Shown here: piece after piece, positions 52,587 to 64,000 of the stretch | Layout of the letters: each line of letters starts with the position of its first letter | How positions within the stretch are numbered: position 1 is the stretch's first letter | Origin: Onchocerca lupi | Taxonomy: Eukaryota; Nematoda; Chromadorea; Rhabditida; Onchocercidae | DNA: 64,000 nucleotides | Assembly (NCBI GenBank): GCA_028564675.1 | Contig: JAOVVO010000166.1 | Location: 62,001-126,000, forward strand | Direction of reading: 5' to 3' | Notes under the pieces: generated by a model | The model's input: the letters and a program-made list of their open reading frames with translations, nothing else | Databases searched by the model: none | Told to the model about the DNA's origin: nothing | Position numbers and translations under genes: made by a program

Positions 52587-55500
52587 TTAAACTGCATTAT
52601 TCCTTGCACCGATAGCATCGGCAATAGTCTGTTGAGTACTTTGTGACATTGCCATCCCTTGAGTCTGTTGTTGTTGACTTAATGCTAACAGTGAACTAAC
52701 TGCACTATGTGCCAACCCAGTTCCATTCGGTGACATCAAATTCAAAGTACTGCTCCCAGAATTATTTAAGCGATCTTGCTGCTGTGCTGCTGCCGCAACC
52801 GCTGCTGCGGTGGCTACTGCTGTTACTGCTTGCTGTTGTACAGCCGCACTTCTTTCAACAGTACTAGCATTCCCAGTTGCTGCCTGGTTGCATCCTTGAT
52901 CAGCACTGCAATCATATAGTATTTCAATTTGCTATAATCAAAACCGATTTCATCATATCAAACAACAATATATCCATTTTGATATGATCCTTGATTTACT
53001 CCACAAAATTGATTACAAAAATAAACGAAATGAAACAAACTTCGCATTTTCAAATTTAATGTGATGAGAGCTTGCATGTGATAGATGTGCACCCATTGAA
53101 AGAGGTCCACTCGCGTGAGTTGATTCATGTCCCAGCTGTTGGGAACGCTGTCGAAATGCACGGCCACAAAATTGACAAGAAAATGGTTTGGCACCTGAAA
53201 TCTAAGTAGTATTTTTTGAATATGGAAAAAAAAATCCATAGATACTCAATAAAAACTATAACTTTCGTTATATTATATATTATACCACGTCACAATTTTC
53301 AATCCTTAATTTAACTCAATTTTTCTTTTCTATGTAATTCCAAGTTTCATTTTCTGAATCACGTAAAAGAAAATATTCAAGTGTCTTAAAAACGTTTGTG
53401 TCTAGTCGTAAAAAAATATTAACCAGTGTGAATCCTCTCATGCTGATCGACGTGCGATTTTTGGGTGAAACGTTTTGGACAAAAACGGCACTGATATGGG
53501 CGATCATTCGAATGTATGCGTAAATGTTGCTGCAAACCACCGCGTGCTTTGAAACGTTTACCACATTGCTGACACTCATGCATTCGTAACAATCGACATT
53601 CTTCCATGTGAACTCGTAACTAAAAACTGACCATGCTTATTATCACTTTCCAGAAGTAAGAAACAAATTTGAATGCAATTAGTGAAAAGTTAAAATTCCA
53701 GCGATTCCACTTCCACCATCGATGATGAATGTAATATATAGATACTTCATTTTTATTCTTATTTGAACCTAATGATGAATTAATTTAATATTCTATACTT
53801 CTTATTTTTACAATACTCTGATAGCAGTATTTTTATTATTGTCATATCAAGGCGGATGTAAATTCCAGATACCTTCATCAGTGTTGATTGCGCAGGACAC
53901 TTTTCCTGAAATTAGAAAGGAAGCAACGCAAAAAATATACATATTTTAACTATCGAAGTATGATTTTAAGAAAGTAACTGATCAGTAATTTATTTTATAA
54001 GCTGCCGTCAAGTCTCATTGCCCAAAGCAGCAAAAATTGCTCTCCCAAATCATCTTTTTTTTATTGAAGGATGCAAGGTTCAAAGGGTTGTACGAAAGAA
54101 ATAACTCATTAAATGACCTAATTTTCAAAGGAAATTCCTTGTATCTATTACGAGACAAACACCGAGAGAAATATCTTAAAAAGAAAAATGGCACCAAAGA
54201 ATAAACATATCAAAATGAAAGAAGTATCAACAAATTCTCGGATAATTAAGAAACATATTTCCAACTCATGACGTAGTCTAAGAGTGAAAAAATTAATAAA
54301 AAATGTTTTCCATTATGCTGAAAATAGACAAATCTAAAAGTGAAATAGCAAAAAATTAAAAATAAAGACTAAAACTTCCACTTAAACCCTCCAGGAATTG
54401 GTCGTGATGCTTTGAAATAGCCATACGATCTCTATTCCTAATGCTTCCTATGAAAAATAACTACTAATACTAACATCAGTTTGATACTTTTTCTTCAATA
54501 AATTAACGGTTGACATTCCACAACTGTTACATGCTACTTATTAATCCCTGTTTACAAGATTCTTGTCAACAAATGAAAGTTAATAGCTAACAAAGTGAAT
54601 AGGTAAGAATATTTAGAAAACGGAGAATCTAACAATAACTTTTGAGAATTCGATTATTCATACAAAAATCTAGTAAAAAATTAGGATTTTGAAAAAATTA
54701 TTTTTATGGATAATCATGAAATATGACTAGACAATTATTTGCAATGATAATTTAATTTCCCAATTGATTTTGTCGAAAATACTTAAAGAAACTGAAACAT
54801 CGCTAGTAAAATTCGTACATAAAACCAACGAATACCTGTGAATTTTTAATCTCAACTCTCTCCCACATCTCTTTCAATTATCCTCTGTCAGCTTCCTGGA
54901 GTATCCATTGATAATAATTACAATAAATGTAAAACATGAGCATCTTTTCGGATGAACAAAAAAAAAAAAAAAAAAAAAAAAAAAAGAATAAAGAAAAATA
55001 CAAGAAAAAACCAGGATGAATGTCCTCGGAATGGATCAGAAATATTTGAAAGTTATATTCATTTCATATGAAATATAGAGGACACTTCAAAGGAAAAGAA
55101 AAATTAAGCTAGATAGAAAAAACATATATATAATTTTAGCACAAATGGTTTCTATAAAAAATGCATTCTACATTACACTACTAGGCTACGACTATGACAT
55201 CTAACTGAAATATCCAATTCTAGAATTCGCGATATGATCTAAAAAGCAACAAAGAGTAGCATTAACTACTTAATGCATTCCACCTATTCGTAATTTGGTT
55301 TTATCAAAAAGGCTTACAAAATTTACCGTTCAACAATTCCTATAAATTCTTGGAGGAGCTCTCCGAGTGGAATTATCGATTTTAGTTTTTTGAACATTTT
55401 CTGCTTATCTCATCGAAATACATAAGTGCTGGAATGTCAGGTTAGATTTTTTAAAATAATAGTTCAATGCATTTGGACTATCCTTTACCGCAAATCTTTC

Positions 55501-58500
55501 TAAATTGGAAGTACAATGTTATTTCGCTTTTAAATCTCTTGATCGTTACCAAGTTCTTGTCATTTTATCGAATATTCAATAAAACACAATTTTCCTCAAT
55601 GAATAGAAACTTTCTCCACTAAAAATCCAATTATATTCTGGGAATCTTATCTGACAGGAATTCCATAATAAATCTGGATAATCCGATCTGGTTTTCATGA
55701 ACAAGAAATAGAACGCCAAACGTATCCAATACATATAATGATCAGCTACAGATTCATGTTTTATGATAACTCTCGTGGAACAACATGCACATTTGGAGAT
55801 GCTATGTACGAATTTTGTTATCGCATGGAAATCAATATTCTTGTCAAAGCACACCAGATTTATAAGGCAGATTCCTTTAATCTTGTTACTTTCACAGTCA
55901 TTCGTCATCAGTCATCCATGATGATGTATAAACGATACTTTTATTGAATATAAGATGAACTTGATCGCTGATACAAAAAAATATTTCTCTTCCGAGAATG
56001 TATTCATGACAATATTTTGAAGTATAAAAAGATATCGCCGATGCTAAAGAAAAAGAATAATTCGTCAGTTAATCAGCTATTAAACAGAAGAATGGAAGTT
56101 AAAATCACAGAATGTACCTCATACGAATTCTTTGCAAATCGAAAATTAATAACAATATTCTTCGCATCATTTTACTGAGGTTCCTTTTGACAGTGCGACT
56201 ACTCAAGGATTATAACTGTCAAGAAAAGCACTCACAACCATCATTACATTATGAACCTACCGCGGTCTGCAATATGTATAGGAAGAATGAGAGGGACAGT
56301 TAAAAATATCAGGAAATTTCATTTAATTTCAGAAAGTAAAATATTTTAAGGTAAAATGAGACAATTAAATGACCTATTTAAAAACGCTAAAACGCAGCTA
56401 AAGATTTCTTTTTTTTTTTTTTTATCTATTTGCCATTATTCTGGTTGACACCTAAAACTGATCAAAACAATTCAGTCCTTTCGTTCACAAAACTCGTCAA
56501 AAACTCCGTTTACGAAGAACAAACTAATAACTAGGAAAAAGTATAAACAAAAGATGATAATATTAAATAAGATATATTAATCAGATTTCCCAAGACTCTG
56601 TTAGACTAACGATTATGACTGACATTGATTTTTGAAATATTTAAAAGATCAACAAAAAAGTACTATAGACATCTCAGAGAACACCATAACATTAAATACG
56701 AAATCGGAGAGAAGTATTTAAGATGCCAAACAGAAAAGGGAAATGAAGCCAGGAAAACTGAAATAAAGTCAATGTCTTTCCCTATATAAGAAATTACTTT
56801 CGGTGTTTAACTGTCACTTACTTCACATGGTCAATTTGAAGTTAATTTTTTACATACACAGTATTTCATCGATAATGAATATTGCAAAGTCAAAAGTCAA
56901 AAAAGGAGAACTTTATCATCGCAAGACATATTTTAAAATATTTCAACGTTTGAAGAACATATCATGTTTAAAAATGGATATATTGACTAACGTTGACTAA
57001 CGTTCCGGCTTTCGTCGAACACGTAACATATTCAAAATCTCAATTCAAAACTCTCACTGTTTTTATATTCTATAAAAGCACTTTGATTTCTGAACTATCC
57101 ACATATTACCGATTTTTTGTTGAAAAACAAACCACAGCTTGGTCGGCCCACTTCTTAGGGCAATAATGGCATTTGATAAGGCCATCATGGTGGCTCGAGC
57201 GATGCCTAGAACGGAGCGTTGTAGTACCAGTTTGGACATTGCTTTCACGTGAACTACTTGCTTGTTGCTGTTGAGAGCTATTACTTGGTCCTAGGCTATG
57301 CTGCTGATAAGCAAGACTAAATGAACCTGAAATTCGTTCCTTATTTTACACTCTTCTTTGTTTATAAATAGTTACTTTAATCCATTAAGAGAGCAATAAA
57401 ACATATTCTTTATTTCTCTGATCAATAAAAATAATCAGGAATACTGTTCTGGAAAATCTAAAAAAAAGCAGACGATATGTATGCCCATAGAAGCCGATAC
57501 TATTAGCCGGTTGACAGACATAAATGGTGCTAGATCACTGTTGCCTAAATTTCTATTCAAATACAAATACCTATTTTAATATATTTTTTCTATATTTTCT
57601 AAAACTTATGTTTTCCATCATATTCATGTCATCACCTTCAATATCTTTGATAAAATGAATATGAATTAGAATGCTACGTGAAATGAGAAGATACCTTTCA
57701 TGAGGCTTGTCACATCCACAGGTGACTCTGAAAATGACTAATCATTAATTGAGTTCTAAAAATGACGATAAAAACAGATGATAAAATGAGAAATAATTCT
57801 AGAAACTGCTAAGTCAATAAAATTTAAGAACAAAAGAAGCGGAATTCAAATGTAACATCTCATTTGTTGATTCAAATAATAAAATGTTTAAAAGATTAGA
57901 GATCTACAAATTCACTTTTCCTATTTCCATATTAATAACAAAGAATAACTCTTTTTTTTTGGAAAAACAAATGTTTTAATTGAAGTTGTAAAGTATACGT
58001 ATTCTAAAGATTGGTGTATTCATATCTTTCAAAAGCACCACAAGAAACTGTTGGGAAAACAATAAATGTTTGCACTAACCATTTCCACTTTTGGGTGCAG
58101 TGTCTTCCGGGCCGGTATGTTCATTATGTGCATGAATTGTAGTACTGGTCCCCCCTTGGGTGCTCTGCAATGTGTCAGATGATGATGGAGAGCATGAAGT
58201 TGGTGACATTTCACTTGGTGATGACATATTCTCTCGTGCTCTGCAATTAAATTTGTTAATATTTTTGAAGGGAGAGAGGATAAATGCAAAATTTAAGATA
58301 TTAAATGCATGCTACAGAAAAATAATCAAAAACTGAAAAATCTAAAAGATTTAATAAGTATGTTTCTGGAGGTTCTGGGCATATTACATGCAAATTTATG
58401 CCATGGCTTAAAAGAAGAGATAAAATCTCGATTAACCCGAATTTTTGAACTAGGAAGAAAAGAAGTTGCATTTTGAACAGACGTGGAAACTGAAAGAAAA

Positions 58501-58738
58501 AAAATCTTGATTAATTTTAACATAATTACATTCTTTTTGTAATCATTACGATATACAAAAAACATCATAAGCATGATACATACCCGTTAACTATAACCTG
58601 AGTATGCGCGCGATTCGGTATAGCAAAACCTGTTAAACGACTATGTTCTGCAGTGCTCGATGCAGCTGCTGCCGTATTCATTTTCAGTAGTGCCTGTTCT
58701 TTGGCCACTATACTTGCTATCATATCCAAATCTTGAAA
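52587..58738 (-). CDS. Four-finger C2H2 transcription factor, PAT-9-like (5' exons not placed)
   Basis: Minus-strand exons: 58738-58584, 58240-58080, 57727-57695, 57326-57133, 53619-53424, 53194-53041, 52905-52587; 1212 nt, 403 residues plus stop, from the first exon placed. That exon begins in phase 0 without an ATG I trust, so more exons lie upstream. Fingers, numbered from that exon: 169-189 CHYC..H..C (a C2HC type), 197-217 CQQC..H..H, 225-245 CRFC..H..H, 253-273 CQFC..H..H, with linkers HSNDRPY and HTGAKPF. The rest is low-complexity activation-like sequence: Ser/Thr-rich before the fingers and Ala/Gln-rich after (TAAAVAAAAQQQ). It is predicted to be nuclear and DNA-binding. The finger set resembles, from memory, C. 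elegans PAT-9 (ZTF-19), which is needed for body-wall muscle. The LIN-29/ZNF384 group was considered and fits less well. An optional micro-exon lies at 53873-53905. Confidence 0.82.
53620..57132 (-). other. 3.5-kb intron within zinc finger 1 of the zinc-finger gene
   Basis: Apart from the micro-exon it holds AT-rich DNA and a 25-base or longer poly-A run (about 54958-54984). Frames such as 55738-55947 on the other strand show no domain. Confidence 0.55.
53873..53905 (-). other. 33-nt optional micro-exon that would split zinc finger 1
   Basis: Bounded by aatttcag and |gtatct, phase 0 on both sides. It codes EKCPAQSTLMK. If included, it inserts between ADQAV and LRVHMEEC and changes the finger 1 spacing from C-x2-C-x12-H-x3-C to x23. 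It was not seen as an open frame because it is only 11 codons; the splice signals and phase are the evidence. Confidence 0.6.
57695..57727 (-). other. 33-nt constitutive or alternative micro-exon of the zinc-finger gene
   Basis: Bounded by ttttcag and |gtatct. It is phase 1 in and phase 1 out, so it can be included or skipped without a frame change. It codes ESPVDVTSLMK, completed by the flanking exon. It lies in the linker before finger 1. Confidence 0.7.
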
Positions 58739-61700
58739 CTGAAAATATTCCAAAATATAATGTAACCATTATTTTTCATCCAGTTATGGAGAAATAAATC
58801 CATCAGACACGGTAACCTACCCTTCCAACCCGCCTTCCCGCGTCAACCCATCCTTTTTAAGAAAAACCTTCCAATTACAGCAGATTTTCCTTTATATAAA
58901 GTATACGAGCACCATCCCATAGCAGCGTGTCGTATTGTTACGCTGCACGTTTGATGGTACCACATTAACTAGTCTTTCGAGGGTTCTGGTCAATATCCCA
59001 TTTCATACTCTCTCAACTATCAGCTGATTAGATTGTTGTCAGGATAATAACCTCTTATTCTGAAAGTTTGTGAAGATTCACAAGATTTATTAAAAGAAAT
59101 CATCTGAATGAAGTATTTCGAACAGATGAAAAACAGCCTTAATAAAGGAAAGAGTTGCAAAAAGTGAGAGTGAATAGGACCTGCTGAAGAGCTTTTATAG
59201 CAAATTTGCATAAAAATTTCAAAAAGAAGATTGTTGTAAGAAACGGCAGAAATATACTCAAGATGTGTTATACAGGCAGGAACTGAAGGAAAGAGATAAA
59301 AACGAAGAGAGAAAGAGGAAAAGAAAAAGTTTAGAAAAGCTAGCTTTTGTATTGAAGAGCTTTTTTGTGTGAGGGTAAGGAAGGAGAGGGTAAAAAGTGC
59401 TACCTCTCACCTTGTTTTGTTTCTTTTTTTTAGAAGCAAGAAAAGGAACGGTGAAAAGATGTAGCTAGAACACAAGCCATGACTGAATTGTGGAAATGAA
59501 TGAAAGAATTTCCAGCTGTACTGTGGTCCGCTAAGACATGGAGTCTTTTTTGAAATATATTTCAATTGATGCAAGGAAAACTTTTGACAAGAAGGATCAA
59601 GCTCTGCTCCATTTATGGTAACAAAAAAGAAAATTTTTGAAAAAACTACCCACGCCAAGAAGCAAAAACCAGTACAACAACCCTAACAATAACTTCGGAA
59701 GTATGAATTGCAATGACGTTTTTTTTAAAAAATTTTTTCTCCACTTTTTTGAAGAAACTCTAACAATTTTTCCTACAATGAAAAGATTCATAGCTCAAAT
59801 TTTCAAACAAAATTAAAATTTTTTTTACAAAATGAAATCGAGGAAATTCTCATTTCTAGAAATATAAGACGGGAAATAAGAAAGAGATCAAAAATTGCTC
59901 TCCCAGCTGTTTCAAATAAACAATAAAAGGATTTTCTATAGTAAGTCAAAGAAACAAATTTGTAGTGATTCATAAATATATCACCAAGCAACTAATATTA
60001 ATGAACTACGACGAAAGTACACGCTTCCAGATTTCCTCACAAAATTCAAGCGGATGAAAATGAAAAAAATTATCTATCCACCAACAATGTAGGCAGATCG
60101 AGATCATACAGACCAGTCCTGCATTACCCCATTATACAATTGGCATTTAGAATTAAAAAATGTAAAGAAAAAAGAGCTGATCTAAGTGACCAGTGAGCGC
60201 AAATCGAGGATACCTAAAAAGCTTTCTGCGTCTGATGATACATATACATTTAATTGAGGAAAAGATACTTTGCTAGTTTAGATCCATTCAAATGTTTCTT
60301 TGAAATGTTTCACTCACACTGAGCTTCATTTTCCATAAATCAAAAATCATTTTTCCTTTAAAAATCGTACACTGGGATATTATTCTAAAATGAAAGCAAA
60401 AAATAAGATACAGCAATAACGATAATGATAATGCAGATGACTAACATTCTAGAGCCTGATTTTGATAATGGGTTAAAAGATGATGTAAGTGATGAATATG
60501 TGCCAAGTTATCGGCATTAGAGAGATGCTTAATGATACTGTCAGACAGCATGTTGAAGAAATATGCTGACCTGTACAATAAGCCAACTGCCATTGATATA
60601 CGAAAATGTACCATAATCTGGAATAGCTATGCGCCGTTGATTAGCGCTCACTAATATCAAAGACAATGCATTGAAGAATAACTTATTCATATGAAAATAT
60701 AACGAAGGAAACATAGTACAGGCCTACAGGCCTAATGCTTACAAACAAACATCTGAATAGAGTGGCACTTTTCACATTATTTTGCTTTCAAGTAGCAAAA
60801 ATTTGATTAATCACAACAAAATGTAATTGCTCACAAACAACAGAGATATAATTTCATCAAAGATCCTTAACCATTTCTTTAAATCAGGCACTGTCTTATT
60901 TATACATATATTAACAATAAAACAAAACAAGGTGGATAACTTCACTTCTCAAAACTCTATTGCAAATTTCGAAAAATTAGACCGTTTTAGTAGTTATATT
61001 AGTAGAAAAGAGAGAAATATCTTAATCTGAAAAGCTATTACACTGATTTCTAAGATAGTCACTTCCCATTCTTTCCAATTCTACGTTCAGTAGCTTGGTG
61101 TAGAGAAACATCTTGGACATATTTACTATGATTAGCAGCAACAATTATAACTTGAAAATTACACTGAATAAGCGACATCAAAAAGATAATTTGTTTTATC
61201 ATCCATTCCATACTTGGAAGAATTGCTTAAGTTCACATAAAAAGATGAATTACAGGAATTTTCAGTAATTTAAAGTATTTAGAATAAGGAAGAGAAAGAA
61301 AAAAAAAAAGAAGATTGGAGAAGAATATTAATATGACCACAAAGACCACAAAGAGAAAGAAAAATCACATTTATTACTAACTAATGAAGTACGAAGTGCA
61401 CAAAAACATAGTTGAAGAGACAAGCATTAATCAAAAGAACCTCAAAAGTGTGATAATTTGTGGGATGTAAATTCAGCTTTCAAAAGATTATCACTGTTAT
61501 TAATGAAACAAAGTAATCTTTGCATTATTTTCACAGAAAAAAGAAACATTCCAACATTCCGTTTCTTCGATTTACTGGACCAATAAATTCTTATCTTTCT
61601 CTAATTAATGGGGCAATGATTGGAGAATTTGAAGAACAGAAAACATGATTGACGAATTTTTTTAAATCCTCTACCTTGACTTGCTCACTTTCAAGACTAT

Positions 61701-64000
61701 ATATTTAAGAAAGGTATCGAGGCTACAATGAACATTATATATTTAAGAAAAGTATCATTAATGCAACTGATGATTATTCTACGGAGCACTCATATTTCGA
61801 AACAAAATAGCATGAAATTTACTGATAAAAAATGCTTCCCTGTATAGAATCTTCAGCAGCGGTCGTTTTTTTTTTTTTTTTCAGCAAACAGTCCCTTAAC
61901 TATATAGTCATGGGAAAATTCTAACTCTTTTGAAAATATTCCGAAAAGTATAACAAACTACTGTTGTACTTTATCCTGAGCATGAATTTTTTTCTTTACG
62001 TTCTTTTCGAGAAATTTGGTTTCAACATACTTTCTTGCTGCCGTTGTAAACGATCCACTCTTTCTTCGTGCGAAAACCAGCAAACTACTGAAACCGCTGA
62101 TCGGCCAATCGAACTTCTTGCAAACTTTTGCGAAAATAGTTTTTCTTATTTCTCCTCTTTTCCAAACACATACAAAAAAAAAAGGACATTTTCACACTGA
62201 GGAGTACAATAGCTCTAAGAAAGAGAAAAAGAAAGAGAGAGAGAAACTTGCAACGTTTACATTTTATGACCTGTCAAAAACCGACCACATGAGCAATTGT
62301 CATTTACTCGCTTCCATTAGACTCAATTTTTATGACTTTTTTTGGTTCTGCAAATAACCTAATTAGTAAATTACTTAAATCGTAAATTGAAAAAGTTAAG
62401 AATGATCATTTATCTATTCATACCCATTTTGTCTGTTCCGAGAGATTTAAAAGTCATACCGATAAATTTACTTTCATCAGTTGCAAGATTATAATAATTG
62501 ATGTGCAGTTCGAATCGAATACAATGGAAACTTGAAACGATTCGAAATAACGAACATGAGCACGAATCAATCCGAAACGTATAGTTATTATTTTCAATAT
62601 ATAAAACGCAGTTTGCTAAAACTTTTAGCAAAAAACTGAGCAACATAAAACAGCCTTTGCATTATACTAAAGAATTAACTCTTGAGGATTTCCAGTTTCA
62701 GTAGAAGAACAAACAAAATGACTGTATATTAGAAAAAGACGCAAATCAGCATTAAGAAAGTTATGATTTCTCAAGTTTTTAAGGCATAAAAATATGTCGT
62801 TATAGCAGAGTTGGGATGAGAATTTCGAATAAAAAAGGTAAAAAAAATTAGAGTCTCATAAAAAATGAGGGAAAAATTAAAAATGAAAGAGCGCATTATC
62901 AGAAGAATAAAGAAACACTATCAATCATAAATGTTATAATTGGAGTACATATAAAGTGCATACTAATGAGAAATAATAAGATAAAGAAAAAGATTGACGG
63001 AAACTTGAATGTACTCAAACGACAATTTCAAACAATACCAAACTGGTTTTCATCAAGCACTAACCCTCTAAAAGCTTGCTTCTACAACCTTCGCCGTCAT
63101 CTACTTGTTGATATATGCGTAGAATCTGTGGATAAATCATTATTCAGACATGTACAGAAAAATTGCTGGGCTATTTTCTCATGTCAGTAGTCAATCTAGA
63201 TGAAAAAATTGGCGAAAAAGGAAGAAAGAGAAGTGGAATGGATAGGAAAAAAAATTTTTAAACCCGGAAAAAAAAGAAAAAAAAGAAAAAGAAAAAAACT
63301 CAACGCTCTGTTTCAATCGTTGTCGCGGAAAAAGAACAAATGAAAGAGTGGATAGAAATGCGGTATTGCACTCTTTCAAACATATGGGATAATGAGTGAA
63401 AAGAGAAACAAGATTGAAGAGATAGAGTTCGAATAATGAGTATGCGCGATATGGTGGATACACATCACTCCGAAACAAGAACTATGAAATTCATTCCATT
63501 ACGTTCAACGATTTCCTTTCCCAAATGATTTTTAAATATCGACTAGACGAAAATCGAATCCATTTATCAGTACAGAAAAGGAACTGAAAAAAGGAACTTT
63601 CATTGAAAAAAGTAAAGGAAAAATAAGGTGACGAAACAGAGTGAAATTCTATTAGTTTACATTAATTATCTCAACACTCAAAAAGCATCCAGTGTAATTG
63701 ATTTTTAATTCTCCTTAATTTTCCCGTTTAAACAGGATTCATTTTTTGTGATATCTGCTAAAACCTGAATACGCTATGTAGAAAAGAATTTCCTCGCATT
63801 CTAGAAACCATAAGTTACAATATGCTAAAATGTGCTCATCAAATACTAGTCGAGACGGTCACAAATTACTTAAGAAGAAAATTATGAATTTGTAATTTAT
63901 GATTTGAATAGATTATATTTTATTCAAATGTGCAATAAGATTTGAAAAATCTAGCTATAACGATTTCCAAATTCCTAGGATTTTTACAGACGCATTCGCT
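58739..64000. other. Probable 5' region/introns of the zinc-finger gene
   Basis: No independent gene recognised. Many purine-rich runs (for example 61290-61320, 62215-62250 and 63250-63300) and AT-driven frames. The missing 5' exons of the minus-strand zinc-finger gene are expected here or beyond the window; one candidate is listed at 62031-62087. Confidence 0.45.
62031..62087 (-). other. Candidate upstream exon of the zinc-finger gene
   Basis: A 57-nt minus-strand segment bounded by ggtttcag and |gtatgt, phase 1 in and out. It codes VCWFSHEERVDRLQRQQE, which is strongly helical and coiled-coil-like, unlike the chance peptides around it. It does not join directly to the exon at 58738 (phase 0), so at least one further exon would be needed between them. 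Confidence 0.35.

Noticed and set aside
60434..60520. Small plus-strand frame coding an Asp-rich peptide
   Set aside because: Only about 29 codons, no splice sites or neighbours supporting it; likely chance.
1..64000. CRISPR arrays, tRNA or rRNA genes, bacterial operons
   Set aside because: No regularly spaced repeat-spacer pattern, cloverleaf or rRNA-like segment seen; gene structure is clearly intron-bearing and eukaryotic.

Overview
The window is AT-rich animal DNA with short-to-medium introns. It shows TTTCAG/TTTTAG-type 3' splice sites, many homopolymer runs, and small exons whose reading phases can be followed by eye. Protein similarity and gene content (hlh-15/NHLH, a PAT-9-like zinc finger, TMEM200, FLVCR, a KDEL-tagged EF-hand FKBP) point to a nematode. 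The base composition and the scale of introns and intergenic DNA suit a filarial worm. I see no bacterial, plasmid or organelle genes, and no tRNA or rRNA genes.

Layout: (1) 173-8991 (+): the 3' part of a large gene with two doublecortin (DCX) domains, an acidic linker and about five PLAT/LH2 repeats; its 5' end lies outside the window. (2) 9.0-15.9 kb: mostly empty, with a Helitron-related fragment near 10.1 kb and a short tandem repeat at 14.2 kb. (3) 15868-24792 (+): a TMEM200-like two-pass membrane protein with a 6.5-kb first intron that carries a microsatellite and a 3 x 46-bp repeat. (4) 26617-29436 (-): a complete secreted/ER FKBP with three EF-hand loops and a C-terminal KDEL. (5) 29.4-37.3 kb: long non-coding stretch. 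(6) 37331-46283 (+): a complete 12-exon FLVCR-type MFS transporter whose sixth intron is filled by a decayed, inverted Helitron/Helentron-like element (about 39449-43515). (7) 46552-47042: an exact 115-bp direct repeat. (8) 48552-49044 (+): a two-exon NHLH/HLH-15 bHLH factor. (9) 52587-58738 (-), with more 5' exons likely further upstream: a four-finger zinc-finger transcription factor, PAT-9-like, containing two 33-nt micro-exons. (10) 58.8-64 kb: probably intron or 5' region of that gene.

The genes do not form a pathway or operon; each is transcribed separately with kilobases between them. hlh-15 and pat-9 are, from memory, both X-linked in C. elegans, so the pairing may be old synteny. Most reading phases were checked by adding exon lengths: TMEM200 1284 nt, FKBP 966 nt, FLVCR 1377 nt, zinc finger 1212 nt; all are multiples of three and end in a stop. 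The first gene has three weaker joins, stated in its entry. The strongest oddities are the DCX+PLAT architecture, the paired micro-exons (one splitting zinc finger 1), the dual-frame 3' end of the FLVCR gene, and the transposon inside its intron.
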